Source: Planctomycetaceae bacterium
GTDB lineage: Bacteria > Planctomycetota > Planctomycetia > Pirellulales > Thermoguttaceae
Direction of reading: 5' to 3'
NCBI GenBank assembly: GCA_031287585.1
Contig: JAITST010000311.1
Span: 1 to 14,181 of the forward strand
DNA: 14,181 nt
The notes beneath the pieces are model-generated. The model had not been told where the DNA came from. It saw only the letters and a program-made list of their open reading frames with translations, and did no database searches. Of this stretch, positions 1 to 5,708 are shown in pieces. Made by a program: the position numbers and the translations under genes. Numbering within the stretch: the first letter of the stretch is position 1; each line of letters begins with the position of its first letter.

Positions 1-2
1 GG

Positions 3-242
3 ACGAAGAAAACGTTTGAGTCAAGAATTTTTATATTTGATGGGTTATTAGAAGTTGCCTATAACAAAATAGCGGGAAAAGTAGCCGCTATTAGAGATTA
101 TGTTTGTAATTGTTCAGAAAAATTTAATTTAAGGGGTAGTAAAACGGCAATTTTTGTGGATAATATATACTTGTTGTTTTTCAGACGATTGTCTGATTGT
201 CACGTGTACACACTATTTAGAATAATTGAGGAATTAAAATGA
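3..242 (+). CDS. 3' end of an unrecognised gene, cut by the window edge
   Basis: This frame has no stop from position 3 to the TGA at 240-242, which is 79 sense codons in AT-rich DNA where chance stops should be frequent. It contains no ATG, so if coding it must start left of the window. Its TGA overlaps the ATG of the DUF1559 gene as ATGA, a usual arrangement of translationally coupled genes, and the GAGGA ribosome binding site of that gene lies inside it. The visible residues are a plausible soluble-protein C-terminus with alternating hydrophobic and charged stretches, for example AIFVDNIYLLFFRRLSD near the end and IIEELK as the last residues. I recognise no family. The alternative is that this is AT-rich intergenic DNA that happens to be open, and I cannot exclude it. 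Confidence 0.45.
   Translation, partial: TKKTFESRIFIFDGLLEVAYNKIAGKVAAIRDYVCNCSEKFNLRGSKTAIFVDNIYLLFFRRLSDCHVYTLFRIIEELK
228..232 (+). promoter_or_regulatory. Ribosome binding site of the DUF1559 gene
   Basis: GAGGA lies 6 bases before the ATG at 239. It supports that ATG as the start, in line with the prepilin-type N-terminus that begins there. Confidence 0.7.
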
Positions 243-1264
243 GTAAACGGTTATCAAGTATGACAGGTTTTACACTTGTTGAGTTGTTGGTAGTAGTCGC
301 GATAATAGTGATTCTTGCGGGTCTGGTCTCGGTTGGAGTAAACAGCGCACGTTCGTCTGCCAGACGTATGCAATGTCAAAACAACCAACGCCAAATCGGT
401 GTCGCGCTGAAAACATTTGAAAACAAGACGAAAGGACGCTTACCCGGTTTACGGGAGACAAAGGCGGGAGTGACGATGTCGTGGGCGGGCTGGTTGTTGC
501 CGTATATCGAAGAAAACGGGAAATACGACGAGATAATGAATAGGATGTATCGCGTTGATGTGACTGTTCGCCAAGGCTATTCACCAAAGGGAAACATTCC
601 GGTATTCGTTTGTTCTGTATCGAATATTGATAATGAATTGCCGTTAAGTTACGTTGTAAATTGTGGACCTTGCAAGCCTTATAACAGCCAAAGACCATCA
701 ATGCCTTTGACGAATCACGACGAAGACAAAGCGTTCTTGTTTTCGGTTAATATAACGAAACGTTGTGATGTTTCAGAGATACCCGACGGTACTAGCAAAA
801 CGGTATTGTTATCAGAAAATTTGTGGGCGTGTTCGTGGTGGTGTGATCCTGTGTGGGGTGATACTAAGTATACTGTGGATAAGAGTAAAACTTATATCGG
901 TGTAGTATTGAGTATAATCGCAGATACGGGTTTTGTGTGGAATGGCAATTTTAATAATAGAGATAATGGCGGATACAAATTATATAAACCAAATAACCCA
1001 AAATTGCGAGCAAATTCGCGCAGTGCCGGAGTTGGTGAACTTAGGGTACTTTTTGTGCCGCCTACACAAAATGAGGAAGCGTATGGATGTGCTATTCCGT
1101 CATCCAACCATCCCGGACAGTTTTGTGTTCTCTACGCAGATGGTCACGTTGAAGTTATGAACGATGACATTGAGCCGGAAGTCTATATTAAAGCAGTTTG
1201 TCCGAACGATAAACTATTAGATAAAACCAAAGCCAATGGCGGTTTTCGTGATGATTGGCAATAA
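239..1264 (+). CDS. DUF1559 family pseudopilin-like protein (H-X9-DG type)
   Basis: The 341-aa product starts with a type IV prepilin leader. A short basic segment ends in MTG, followed by FTLVELLVVVAIIV. Cleavage is expected between G10 and F11, with glutamate at mature position 5 and one membrane segment over about residues 11-31. The rest is a DUF1559 (SBP_bac_10/PulG-like) domain, hugely expanded in planctomycetes. Near the C-terminus His291, nine residues and then Asp301-Gly302 (HPGQFCVLYADG) form the H-X9-DG motif that defines this family. The protein is probably processed by a prepilin peptidase and held at a membrane or in a pseudopilus-like assembly; its substrate or partner is unknown. 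The start is supported by the GAGGA at 228-232. The upstream open frame overlaps it by ATGA, which suggests co-translation. The family call is secure, the role is not. Confidence 0.93.
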   Translation: MSKRLSSMTGFTLVELLVVVAIIVILAGLVSVGVNSARSSARRMQCQNNQRQIGVALKTFENKTKGRLPGLRETKAGVTMSWAGWLLPYIEENGKYDEIMNRMYRVDVTVRQGYSPKGNIPVFVCSVSNIDNELPLSYVVNCGPCKPYNSQRPSMPLTNHDEDKAFLFSVNITKRCDVSEIPDGTSKTVLLSENLWACSWWCDPVWGDTKYTVDKSKTYIGVVLSIIADTGFVWNGNFNNRDNGGYKLYKPNNPKLRANSRSAGVGELRVLFVPPTQNEEAYGCAIPSSNHPGQFCVLYADGHVEVMNDDIEPEVYIKAVCPNDKLLDKTKANGGFRDDWQ

Positions 1265-1290
1265 CTCCAAGCCCATAGATTCGCATAACT

Positions 1291-1356
1291 CCGTCGGCTA
1301 AAGCAGACGGCAATACTCACAACAATTACATTGCCGTCGGTTTTAACCGGCGGCAA
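1291..1356. repeat. Dispersed double-hairpin repeat, copy A
   Basis: Two inverted repeats lie in tandem between the DUF1559 gene and the rplI terminator. The first (1291-1310) pairs CCGTC with GACGG around a GC-containing inner stem with one mismatch. The second (1331-1356) pairs TTGCCGTCGGTT with AACCGGCGGCAA, 12 pairs with one G-U. They are separated by 20 bases starting CAATAC and ending ATTACA. The same arrangement with a near-identical core returns at 5468-5534. This resembles REP/BIME-type intergenic repeats. No transposase is nearby. The second hairpin could also help end transcription, but only AAAAC follows it, so it is not a classical terminator on the plus strand. Confidence 0.75.
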
Positions 1357-1372
1357 AAACTGTTGAACAAAC

Positions 1373-1399
1373 AAAAAAGGCGGGATTCTAAACCCCGCC
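1373..1399 (-). terminator. Rho-independent terminator of the rplY-rplI operon
   Basis: Read on the minus strand, GGCGGG pairs with CCCGCC (plus-strand positions 1394-1399 and 1379-1384) across a 9-base loop. Six T residues (plus-strand A run 1373-1378) follow directly. It lies about 36 bases past the rplI stop codon. Stem, loop and U-tract all fit an intrinsic terminator. Confidence 0.82.
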
Positions 1400-1434
1400 C
1401 TCAATTTGAAATACTAAATTCTTTTTTCCGAACT

Positions 1435-1977
1435 TTACTTTGTCTCTTGTACCACCGGTACAACCCAGACCTTCAATTCGCTTTCTATATCGTTGCCCAG
1501 ATATATCCTTACTGTGTATAGTCCGAGTTCTTTTAGCGGACCTGCCAAACGGATTTGGTCGCTCGTTAGTGTCGTGCCTTCCGCACGCAACGATTTCACT
1601 ATTTCGTCTGGACCAACCGAGCCGTACAAATGACCTTCCTCGTTTGCATTCGCTTCGATTGAAATGCTCTTCTTCTTCAAGTCGTCCGCCAACGCTTGCA
1701 AATTAGCCAAACGTTTACGTTGTATTTCTACCAGTTTCGCCTTGTGTTTTTCTACCATACGGCGATGGTGGTCGGTTGCAATTGTTGCGAGACCTTGCGG
1801 TATAAGATAGTTTACCGCGTAACCGCCCTTTACTTCAACAATTTCACCCTGCTTACCAAGCGGGTCAACAGTTTGTATCAGCAAGAGTTGAACACCGCCG
1901 GTATCGCCCGCCGGAAGACGCTTACAGTTGCGAAGATATTTTCTCGCGCGTTTGTTACGTTCAACATACATTGTCAT
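1435..1977 (-). CDS. rplI: Large ribosomal subunit protein bL9
   Basis: L9 binds 23S rRNA domain V at the base of the L1 stalk. The core begins near residue 29 with GVQLLLIQTVDPLGKQGE and continues with EVKGGYAVNYLIPQGLA, the L9 signature. A long charged connecting helix (about residues 75-105) follows, and then the C-terminal domain. Total length is 180 aa against about 148 in E. coli. The excess is a basic N-terminal extension (ERNKRARKYLRNCKRL), which from memory is usual in planctomycete L9. I chose the ATG at 1977, not a TTG at 1992, because GAGGA at 1986-1990 lies 8 bases before this ATG while the TTG would overlap that site. It is the last gene of the operon and follows ssb by 95 bases. 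rpsR, which often lies between ssb and rplI in other bacteria, is absent. Confidence 0.95.
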   Translation of the reverse strand: MTMYVERNKRARKYLRNCKRLPAGDTGGVQLLLIQTVDPLGKQGEIVEVKGGYAVNYLIPQGLATIATDHHRRMVEKHKAKLVEIQRKRLANLQALADDLKKKSISIEANANEEGHLYGSVGPDEIVKSLRAEGTTLTSDQIRLAGPLKELGLYTVRIYLGNDIESELKVWVVPVVQETK

Positions 1978-1985
1978 AATTTGTA

Positions 1986-1990
1986 TCCTC
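1986..1990 (-). promoter_or_regulatory. Ribosome binding site of rplI
   Basis: On the minus strand GAGGA stands 8 bases before the ATG at 1977. It decides between that ATG and the in-frame TTG at 1992. Confidence 0.65.
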
Positions 1991-2072
1991 AAAAAAAATA
2001 AAAAACGTTGTTATGAATATAGTAAAAAAGTACAGTAAAACGATGCTCATATTTGTTTCTAACAACAAAAAG

Positions 2073-2522
2073 TTAGAACGGAACATCGTCACTACCGCCG
2101 AAGTCATCGTATGCTTCCATCGGTGGTTGCGAGTTTTGTTGCTGGCGTTGCGGCGGTTGCGAATACGAACCCCCGCTGCCGCGTTGCGAATCGTTACGAC
2201 TACCGACCAACTGCAACTTTTCTCCAACAACTTTCAGTTTGCTCCGCTTCTGACCGTCCGCATCCCAAGTATCAAGTTTGAGCCGTCCTTCAATCAGCAC
2301 CGGCGACCCTTTCGTCAGATACTCCGACGCGATTTCCGCGTTACGACCCCACAACGTAATGTCAACGAACGTTACCTCTTCTATCTTTTCACCGTTCGTA
2401 CCTTTACGAACATCGTTGACCGCCAAGCCAATATCCGTCACTGCCATACCGCTCGCGATATGCCTCAATTCCGGCACTCTGGTCAAATTGCCCAGCAATA
2501 TAACTTTGTTGTAACTAGCCAT
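2073..2522 (-). CDS. ssb: Single-stranded DNA-binding protein
   Basis: SSB coats single-stranded DNA in replication, recombination and repair, and recruits partner proteins through its acidic tip. The 149-aa product begins MASYNKVILLGNLTRVPELR, the typical start of the bacterial OB-fold, and the fold continues to about residue 108 (VTFVDITLWGRNAE, LIEGRLKLDTW). A disordered tail rich in Gln, Ser, Gly and Pro follows. It ends in SDDVPF, matching the conserved acidic C-terminal tip (DDDIPF in E. coli). It lies 44 bases after rpsF, the usual pairing of these genes. The region before the ATG has only a weak GAG two bases away, so initiation may be SD-independent or coupled to upstream translation. 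Length and motifs are complete. Confidence 0.97.
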   Translation of the reverse strand: MASYNKVILLGNLTRVPELRHIASGMAVTDIGLAVNDVRKGTNGEKIEEVTFVDITLWGRNAEIASEYLTKGSPVLIEGRLKLDTWDADGQKRSKLKVVGEKLQLVGSRNDSQRGSGGSYSQPPQRQQQNSQPPMEAYDDFGGSDDVPF

Positions 2523-2566
2523 AACTCGAAAATTGGTTAGAGAATGTTAAAGACAAACCACGAAAA

Positions 2567-2992
2567 CTACAAACCCTTTGCGTCAACGACAATTTCGTCG
2601 ATGTCCGCAACCGGCACTTCCGGTGTCGGTTCTGCTATTTCCGTCGTGCGAACAATACCGCCTGAACGCGCATGTTCGACAATCGGGTCAACAAGTTTCG
2701 GCGGAATACGCACGAAAATGAAACGGACGATAGTGTCACTAATTTGGAAAAGACGATTCAATTCTTTCAGTTTCGACGTGTCAGACTTGAAGTAGGTCAG
2801 CCAATACGTGCCGCGCTTCTGACCGTTAATCGGATACGCAAGCCGCCGCTCTTCCCAAACGCGGCTAACCAAAACTTCGCCGCCAACCTGTTCAATGTTC
2901 GCCGCAATTTGTCCCGAAACTTCGTCCTGATTGCGTGTGTAAGCATCAGAATCCAGAATGAACAACGCCTCGTAAACTCGCTCTGTAATCAA
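2567..2992 (-). CDS. rpsF: Small ribosomal subunit protein bS6
   Basis: S6 sits on the platform of the 30S subunit, normally paired with S18. The 141-aa product has the S6 ferredoxin-like fold: YEALFILDSDA at the start, then GGEVLVSRVWEERRLAYPINGQKRGTYWLTYF, and IVRFIFVRIPPK before an acidic C-terminal extension of about 35 residues. The start codon is TTG at 2990-2992. It is supported by GAGGAG at 2999-3004 with 6-base spacing and by the family's N-terminus; there is no ATG nearby. It follows pth by 126 bases and precedes ssb. Its usual partner S18 is not encoded in this window. Confidence 0.95.
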   Translation of the reverse strand: MITERVYEALFILDSDAYTRNQDEVSGQIAANIEQVGGEVLVSRVWEERRLAYPINGQKRGTYWLTYFKSDTSKLKELNRLFQISDTIVRFIFVRIPPKLVDPIVEHARSGGIVRTTEIAEPTPEVPVADIDEIVVDAKGL

Positions 2993-2998
2993 TTTTAA

Positions 2999-3004
2999 CT
3001 CCTC
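2999..3004 (-). promoter_or_regulatory. Strong ribosome binding site before the rpsF TTG start
   Basis: GAGGAG on the minus strand, 6 bases before TTG at 2992. It is the best Shine-Dalgarno match in the operon and confirms use of a TTG start. Confidence 0.8.
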
Positions 3005-3118
3005 ATATCAAAGGGTGATGTCGGTACAGTAAACCGTAGCCGATAAACTACCGCGTGACGAATTTGTACTACTTGTACCCTTCAACAAACGCTACAAAAC
3101 GTTTGCCGCCGCCACGCA

Positions 3119-3682
3119 TTACTGTCCGTTGAACTTGTTCATCGCTTCCGTAGTTTCGGACGCAATCCAGGTTTCAACGGCATCCGCTGCCCGCTTTAAC
3201 GCTTGCGGGAGCGTTGATTGTTCGTTATCCAAAAATCGGGCAAGGACGTAATCCGCCGCGTCAATATGAGCGGGCGGGCGACCAATCCCGAAACGCATTC
3301 GCGAAAATTTGTCGGTAGCCAACTGTCGAACGATGTCCGCCAAACCTTTCTGACCGCCAGCACTGCCGTCCGGTCGAAACCGCAATTTCGCAAACGGCAA
3401 ATCCATATCGTCACATACAACCAGTAAATCAGCGAGCGGCATTTTGTAAAACCGCACCGCTTCCGAAACACTTAACCCGCTACAATTCATATAAGTTGAC
3501 GGGCAAAGCAACTGAACAACTTTGTTGCCAATCGCCGCTTCGAGTAATTCACCGTGAAACTTCGCCTTCGGTTTACCCTGTGTCCACCGCGACGCAAGTT
3601 CGGCAAGCACCATAAAACCAACGTTATGCCGCGTCGAACGATATTGTGCGCCCGGATTTCCAAGCCCGACAACGAGTTTCAT
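3119..3682 (-). CDS. pth: Peptidyl-tRNA hydrolase
   Basis: Pth cleaves the ester bond of peptidyl-tRNAs released prematurely from ribosomes and so recycles tRNA in the cytoplasm. The 187-aa product (E. coli 194) starts MKLVVGLGNPG with Asn9 and has RHNVGF with the catalytic His19. TYMN supplies Asn66 and CDDMD supplies Asp91, matching E. coli Asn10, His20, Asn68 and Asp93. The later family segment, GGHNGL in E. coli, reads GGQKGL here, so Lys112 replaces the Asn that contacts tRNA. GIGRPP and DYVLARF complete the fold. It lies between rplY and rpsF, 88 bases after rplY. No Shine-Dalgarno motif precedes the ATG, but the start fits the family's N-terminus exactly. Confidence 0.96.
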   Translation of the reverse strand: MKLVVGLGNPGAQYRSTRHNVGFMVLAELASRWTQGKPKAKFHGELLEAAIGNKVVQLLCPSTYMNCSGLSVSEAVRFYKMPLADLLVVCDDMDLPFAKLRFRPDGSAGGQKGLADIVRQLATDKFSRMRFGIGRPPAHIDAADYVLARFLDNEQSTLPQALKRAADAVETWIASETTEAMNKFNGQ

Positions 3683-3770
3683 TGTAAAAGTTTAAATTGT
3701 AAATCACGCAAGACCGTAATACAATCGTCCCATCGTTGCGGAACAAGTTGTAACGGGACATTGCAAAAAC

Positions 3771-4403
3771 TCATTCTCCTTCTTCCGCGTCTTCCTTCTT
3801 GCGGCCGATAACTTCCGGCTCATTCTCGCCCGCTTCGCCGCCTTCTTCGTCTGGTGCTTCGGTTTGAGCAACACAAGATACAACCGCTAACGTCACATCT
3901 ACCAACGATTTACTACCTGTTGGCAACTTTATGTCGGAAACCGTTAATACCTGATTAAACTCCAAGTGATTGATATTGACCGCGATTTTTTCCGGTACGT
4001 CCGCAGCTTCACATTCCAACCTCAATTCGTGCAGCAACAGTTTAACAACGCCGCCCTCTTTAACACCCGGTGCTTCACCGTGCAGTTCGACTGGCAACGT
4101 AACCTGAATTTTTTCGTGTTCACTCGCGCGGGTAAAGTCCACGTGAAGAACGGTAGTTCCCCAAGTGTCCCACTGACAAGACTTTATGAACGCTTTTTCG
4201 TTCAAACCGCCCGCAAGAGCGACAAAACGATTCCCGTGACGAATCGCCGCGTCAATTTCGTCCGCCTTAATAGACAAACTAACAGTATCTTGCTTGTGAC
4301 CATACAAAACAGCCGGTACAAACCCGCTCTCACGCATACGCCGATTACGTCGTTTGCCATGCGTATCACGAACCGAAACCGTCAATTGAAATGCTTTAGC
4401 CAT
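3771..4403 (-). CDS. rplY: Large ribosomal subunit protein bL25, CTC/TL5 type
   Basis: L25 binds 5S rRNA in the 50S subunit. This is the long two-domain form. Residues 1 to about 95 make the 5S-binding domain (GKRRNRRMRESGFVPAVLYG, then TTVLHVDFTRA). Residues from about 96 to 190 make the TL5-type C-terminal domain (VELHGEAPGVKEGGVVKLLL, LRLECEAADVPEKIAVN). A Glu-rich tail follows to residue 210. It is the first gene of the minus-strand operon and precedes pth, an order shared with many bacteria. In many of those, prs lies just upstream; here a divergent unrelated gene takes that place. The ATG has a G6 run three bases upstream but no true Shine-Dalgarno motif. A candidate promoter lies 84-111 bases upstream. 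Confidence 0.95.
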   Translation of the reverse strand: MAKAFQLTVSVRDTHGKRRNRRMRESGFVPAVLYGHKQDTVSLSIKADEIDAAIRHGNRFVALAGGLNEKAFIKSCQWDTWGTTVLHVDFTRASEHEKIQVTLPVELHGEAPGVKEGGVVKLLLHELRLECEAADVPEKIAVNINHLEFNQVLTVSDIKLPTGSKSLVDVTLAVVSCVAQTEAPDEEGGEAGENEPEVIGRKKEDAEEGE

Positions 4404-4486
4404 TATCCCCCCAAAACGTTACAAAAAAACAACCGGACATAAAAAACCGCAACCGTCCACCAGTCACGAAAAAACGAGAGCACAAA

Positions 4487-4514
4487 ATTATGACCGATTC
4501 CCCAAAAATTTCAA
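4487..4514 (-). promoter_or_regulatory. Candidate sigma70-type promoter of the rplY operon
   Basis: On the minus strand, TTGAAA (4509-4514) and CATAAT (4487-4492) are 16 bases apart. Transcription would start near 4480, leaving a leader of about 75 bases before rplY. Five and five of six positions match the consensus boxes. There is no experimental support. Confidence 0.45.
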
Positions 4515-4657
4515 CCCCCCCTAGATATAATTTTTCTGAAATGTTGTAGAAAATGTCGTGCGTGAACATTTGAAAATACAAATCAGTGTCTCTGTACTGT
4601 GGCGTTACCCCTACAATTGGTATATTTCCTATGTTCGCAACTATCTATTTTGCCTTA

Positions 4658-4685
4658 TTTACATATTTTCTGTAATAGTTAAAAT
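4658..4685 (+). promoter_or_regulatory. Candidate promoter of the 208-aa gene
   Basis: TTTACA (4658-4663) and TAAAAT (4680-4685) lie 16 bases apart, about 120 bases before the GTG start at 4807. The surroundings are AT-rich, so chance matches are likely. A TATAAT at 4526-4531 has no fitting upstream box. Confidence 0.35.
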
Positions 4686-4794
4686 TCCTCAACCGTTGTG
4701 CCGATAGCCGGCTCACTAAATTTCGCATCCGGCACGCTGGAATTATTGCCGTTTGTAAAAATATGTTACCCACAAATCAACTGTTTGCTTTACG

Positions 4795-4800
4795 AAAGGA
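4795..4800 (+). promoter_or_regulatory. Ribosome binding site before a GTG start
   Basis: AAAGGA lies 6 bases before GTG at 4807 and supports that start. The following AAAC repeats the context seen before ahcY (AAAGGAAAC at 5694-5702). Confidence 0.6.
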
Positions 4801-4806
4801 AACCCT

Positions 4807-5433
4807 GTGACTTCCGTACCAAAACCAAAACGCAAGAACAAAATTGTTACTCCCACCCCTGTTTCAACCAAGAACGAGGAGGATGTAACCATTATTCCAA
4901 TGTTCACTCGCACTGAAACCGCTACCGCTGCTAACGATGTTACGACGGTTGCCGCCCCGCATAAGAAACGGAAACACAACAAGAAAAGTGTATCTCATAA
5001 GTCGCGTAAGAAGCCGTCGCACTTGCGGAAAGGGATTCCCGCCACTGAGGAATTAGATGATTCATTGTTCGAGACAGATGAGACGGACGTGTTGTCGTTT
5101 GTGGACGAAGAGGTTGTTTCGCTTGAAGAATTTGAAGAATTGAGCGGGAACATTCAGCCGCAGCAAACGTTGTCGGACGAAATTCAAAAAATTACCGAGA
5201 GATTGAACACCAATTTAGAATCGGAAAAAACGAAAACCTCCGGTAAACGTCCGAAGGTTCAAAGAAGACGACAAATCGACCCAACTACGTGTGAACGCGA
5301 TTACACAAGCGAAGAAGTTGAGTTTATGAACGCTCTCAATGACTACAAGCGTTCGAGTGGAAGAATGTTTCCGACTTGTAGTGAGGTTTTGGAAGTTCTG
5401 AAAAATTTGGGCTACGCGAAAACGGAACAGTAA
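4807..5433 (+). CDS. Unknown 208-aa protein with charge-segregated layout
   Basis: I do not assign a function. The protein starts at GTG (4807) behind AAAGGA. It has no signal peptide or membrane segment. Residues 1-12 are basic. Residues 52-75 are very rich in Lys, Arg and His (HKKRKHNKKSVSHKSRKK), which could bind nucleic acid. Residues 81-112 are strongly acidic (EELDD, DETD, DEEVVSLEEFEEL). Residues 140-157 are basic again. The C-terminus, about residues 165-205, looks like the only folded part: YTSEEVEFMNALNDYKRSSG, then RMFPTCSEVLEVLKNLGY. From memory, similar C-termini (FPTWSEVLEVL-like) occur in short planctomycete proteins, but I cannot confirm this here. It stands alone, divergent from rplY and followed by a repeat-filled spacer before ahcY. 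A real gene is likely, given its length, ribosome site and ordered composition. Confidence 0.85.
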   Translation: MTSVPKPKRKNKIVTPTPVSTKNEEDVTIIPMFTRTETATAANDVTTVAAPHKKRKHNKKSVSHKSRKKPSHLRKGIPATEELDDSLFETDETDVLSFVDEEVVSLEEFEELSGNIQPQQTLSDEIQKITERLNTNLESEKTKTSGKRPKVQRRRQIDPTTCERDYTSEEVEFMNALNDYKRSSGRMFPTCSEVLEVLKNLGYAKTEQ

Positions 5434-5445
5434 TTGAAATTGTTT

Positions 5446-5459
5446 TTTACACGTGTAAA
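5446..5459. repeat. Perfect 14-bp palindrome TTTACACGTGTAAA
   Basis: A 14-bp perfect palindrome lies 12 bases past the stop of the 208-aa gene. It could be a protein binding site, or a weak bidirectional transcription stop because T runs lie on its left. A related core (CACGTGTA) occurs at 201-208. Confidence 0.5.
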
Positions 5460-5467
5460 CCGCATCG

Positions 5468-5534
5468 TTGCCGTCGGTTAAAACCGACGGCAATACATCA
5501 TAGCAGTCGCATTGCAGTCGGCTTCAGCCGACGG
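5468..5534. repeat. Dispersed double-hairpin repeat, copy B
   Basis: The first hairpin (5468-5493) has a perfect 12-bp stem, TTGCCGTCGGTT pairing with AACCGACGGCAA, with a 2-base loop. After a linker starting CAATAC (the core-to-core gap is 21 bases) the second hairpin pairs GTCGGCT (5517-5523) with AGCCGAC (5526-5532). Core, CAATAC and spacing match copy A at 1291-1356. Copy A has its better stem second and copy B has it first, so each copy has decayed differently. Confidence 0.78.
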
Positions 5535-5565
5535 AGAATAGGTCACGCAGCGGCTACACTTTATT

Positions 5566-5597
5566 AACCGCAGACTTTAGTCTACGGTTGTTTTTTT
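5566..5597 (+). terminator. Hairpin with T-tract, terminator-like
   Basis: AACCGCAGAC (5566-5575) pairs with GTCTACGGTT (5580-5589), one G-U, around TTTA. G and seven T (5591-5597) follow. It fits an intrinsic terminator for the 208-aa gene, 130 bases past its stop, and would insulate the ahcY promoter that follows. Its stem resembles the neighbouring repeats, so it may be a third repeat unit in use as a terminator. Confidence 0.65.
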
Positions 5598-5604
5598 CCC
5601 CCTC

Positions 5605-5633
5605 TTTACGTTCACCCGTTATCCCCTTATAAT
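5605..5633 (+). promoter_or_regulatory. Sigma70-type promoter of ahcY
   Basis: TTTACG (5605-5610) and a perfect TATAAT (5628-5633) are separated by 17 bases. Transcription would begin near 5640, giving a leader of about 69 bases. It lies directly behind the terminator-like hairpin. The AT-rich leader shows no S-adenosylhomocysteine riboswitch core that I can recognise. Confidence 0.6.
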
Positions 5634-5708
5634 GGGTTGCTCTTGTCAGCGTTGTGTTGACTACTTTCATATTTTTATATTTTAATATTTTGCAAAGGAA
5701 ACAGTTTT

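Larger units (their letters stand above)
4404..4806. other. Divergent 403-base intergenic region
   Basis: This region separates rplY (minus) from the 208-aa gene (plus). It holds a candidate promoter for each direction (4487-4514 minus, 4658-4685 plus), a G/C homopolymer (seven C at about 4515-4521) and AT-rich stretches. Short open frames occur but lack start signals and recognisable content. I see no RNA gene or inverted repeat of note. Confidence 0.6.

Noticed and set aside
182..195. CAGAC-GATT-GTCTG inverted repeat before the DUF1559 gene, a possible operator or terminator
   Set aside because: The stem is only 5 bp, no T-tract follows it, and it lies inside the open frame at 3-242. Chance is likely.
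2013..2540. Long plus-strand open frames opposite ssb, rpsF and rplY
   Set aside because: They are antisense shadows of well-identified genes, rich in Arg/Thr/Phe strings, with no family signature or start signals.
4698..4916. Plus-strand open frame starting GTG at 4698
   Set aside because: It overlaps the 208-aa gene in another frame, has no ribosome binding site, and its translation looks random.
5640..5708. S-adenosylhomocysteine riboswitch in the ahcY leader
   Set aside because: The leader is short and AT-rich, and I see none of the conserved core or paired elements of that riboswitch class.
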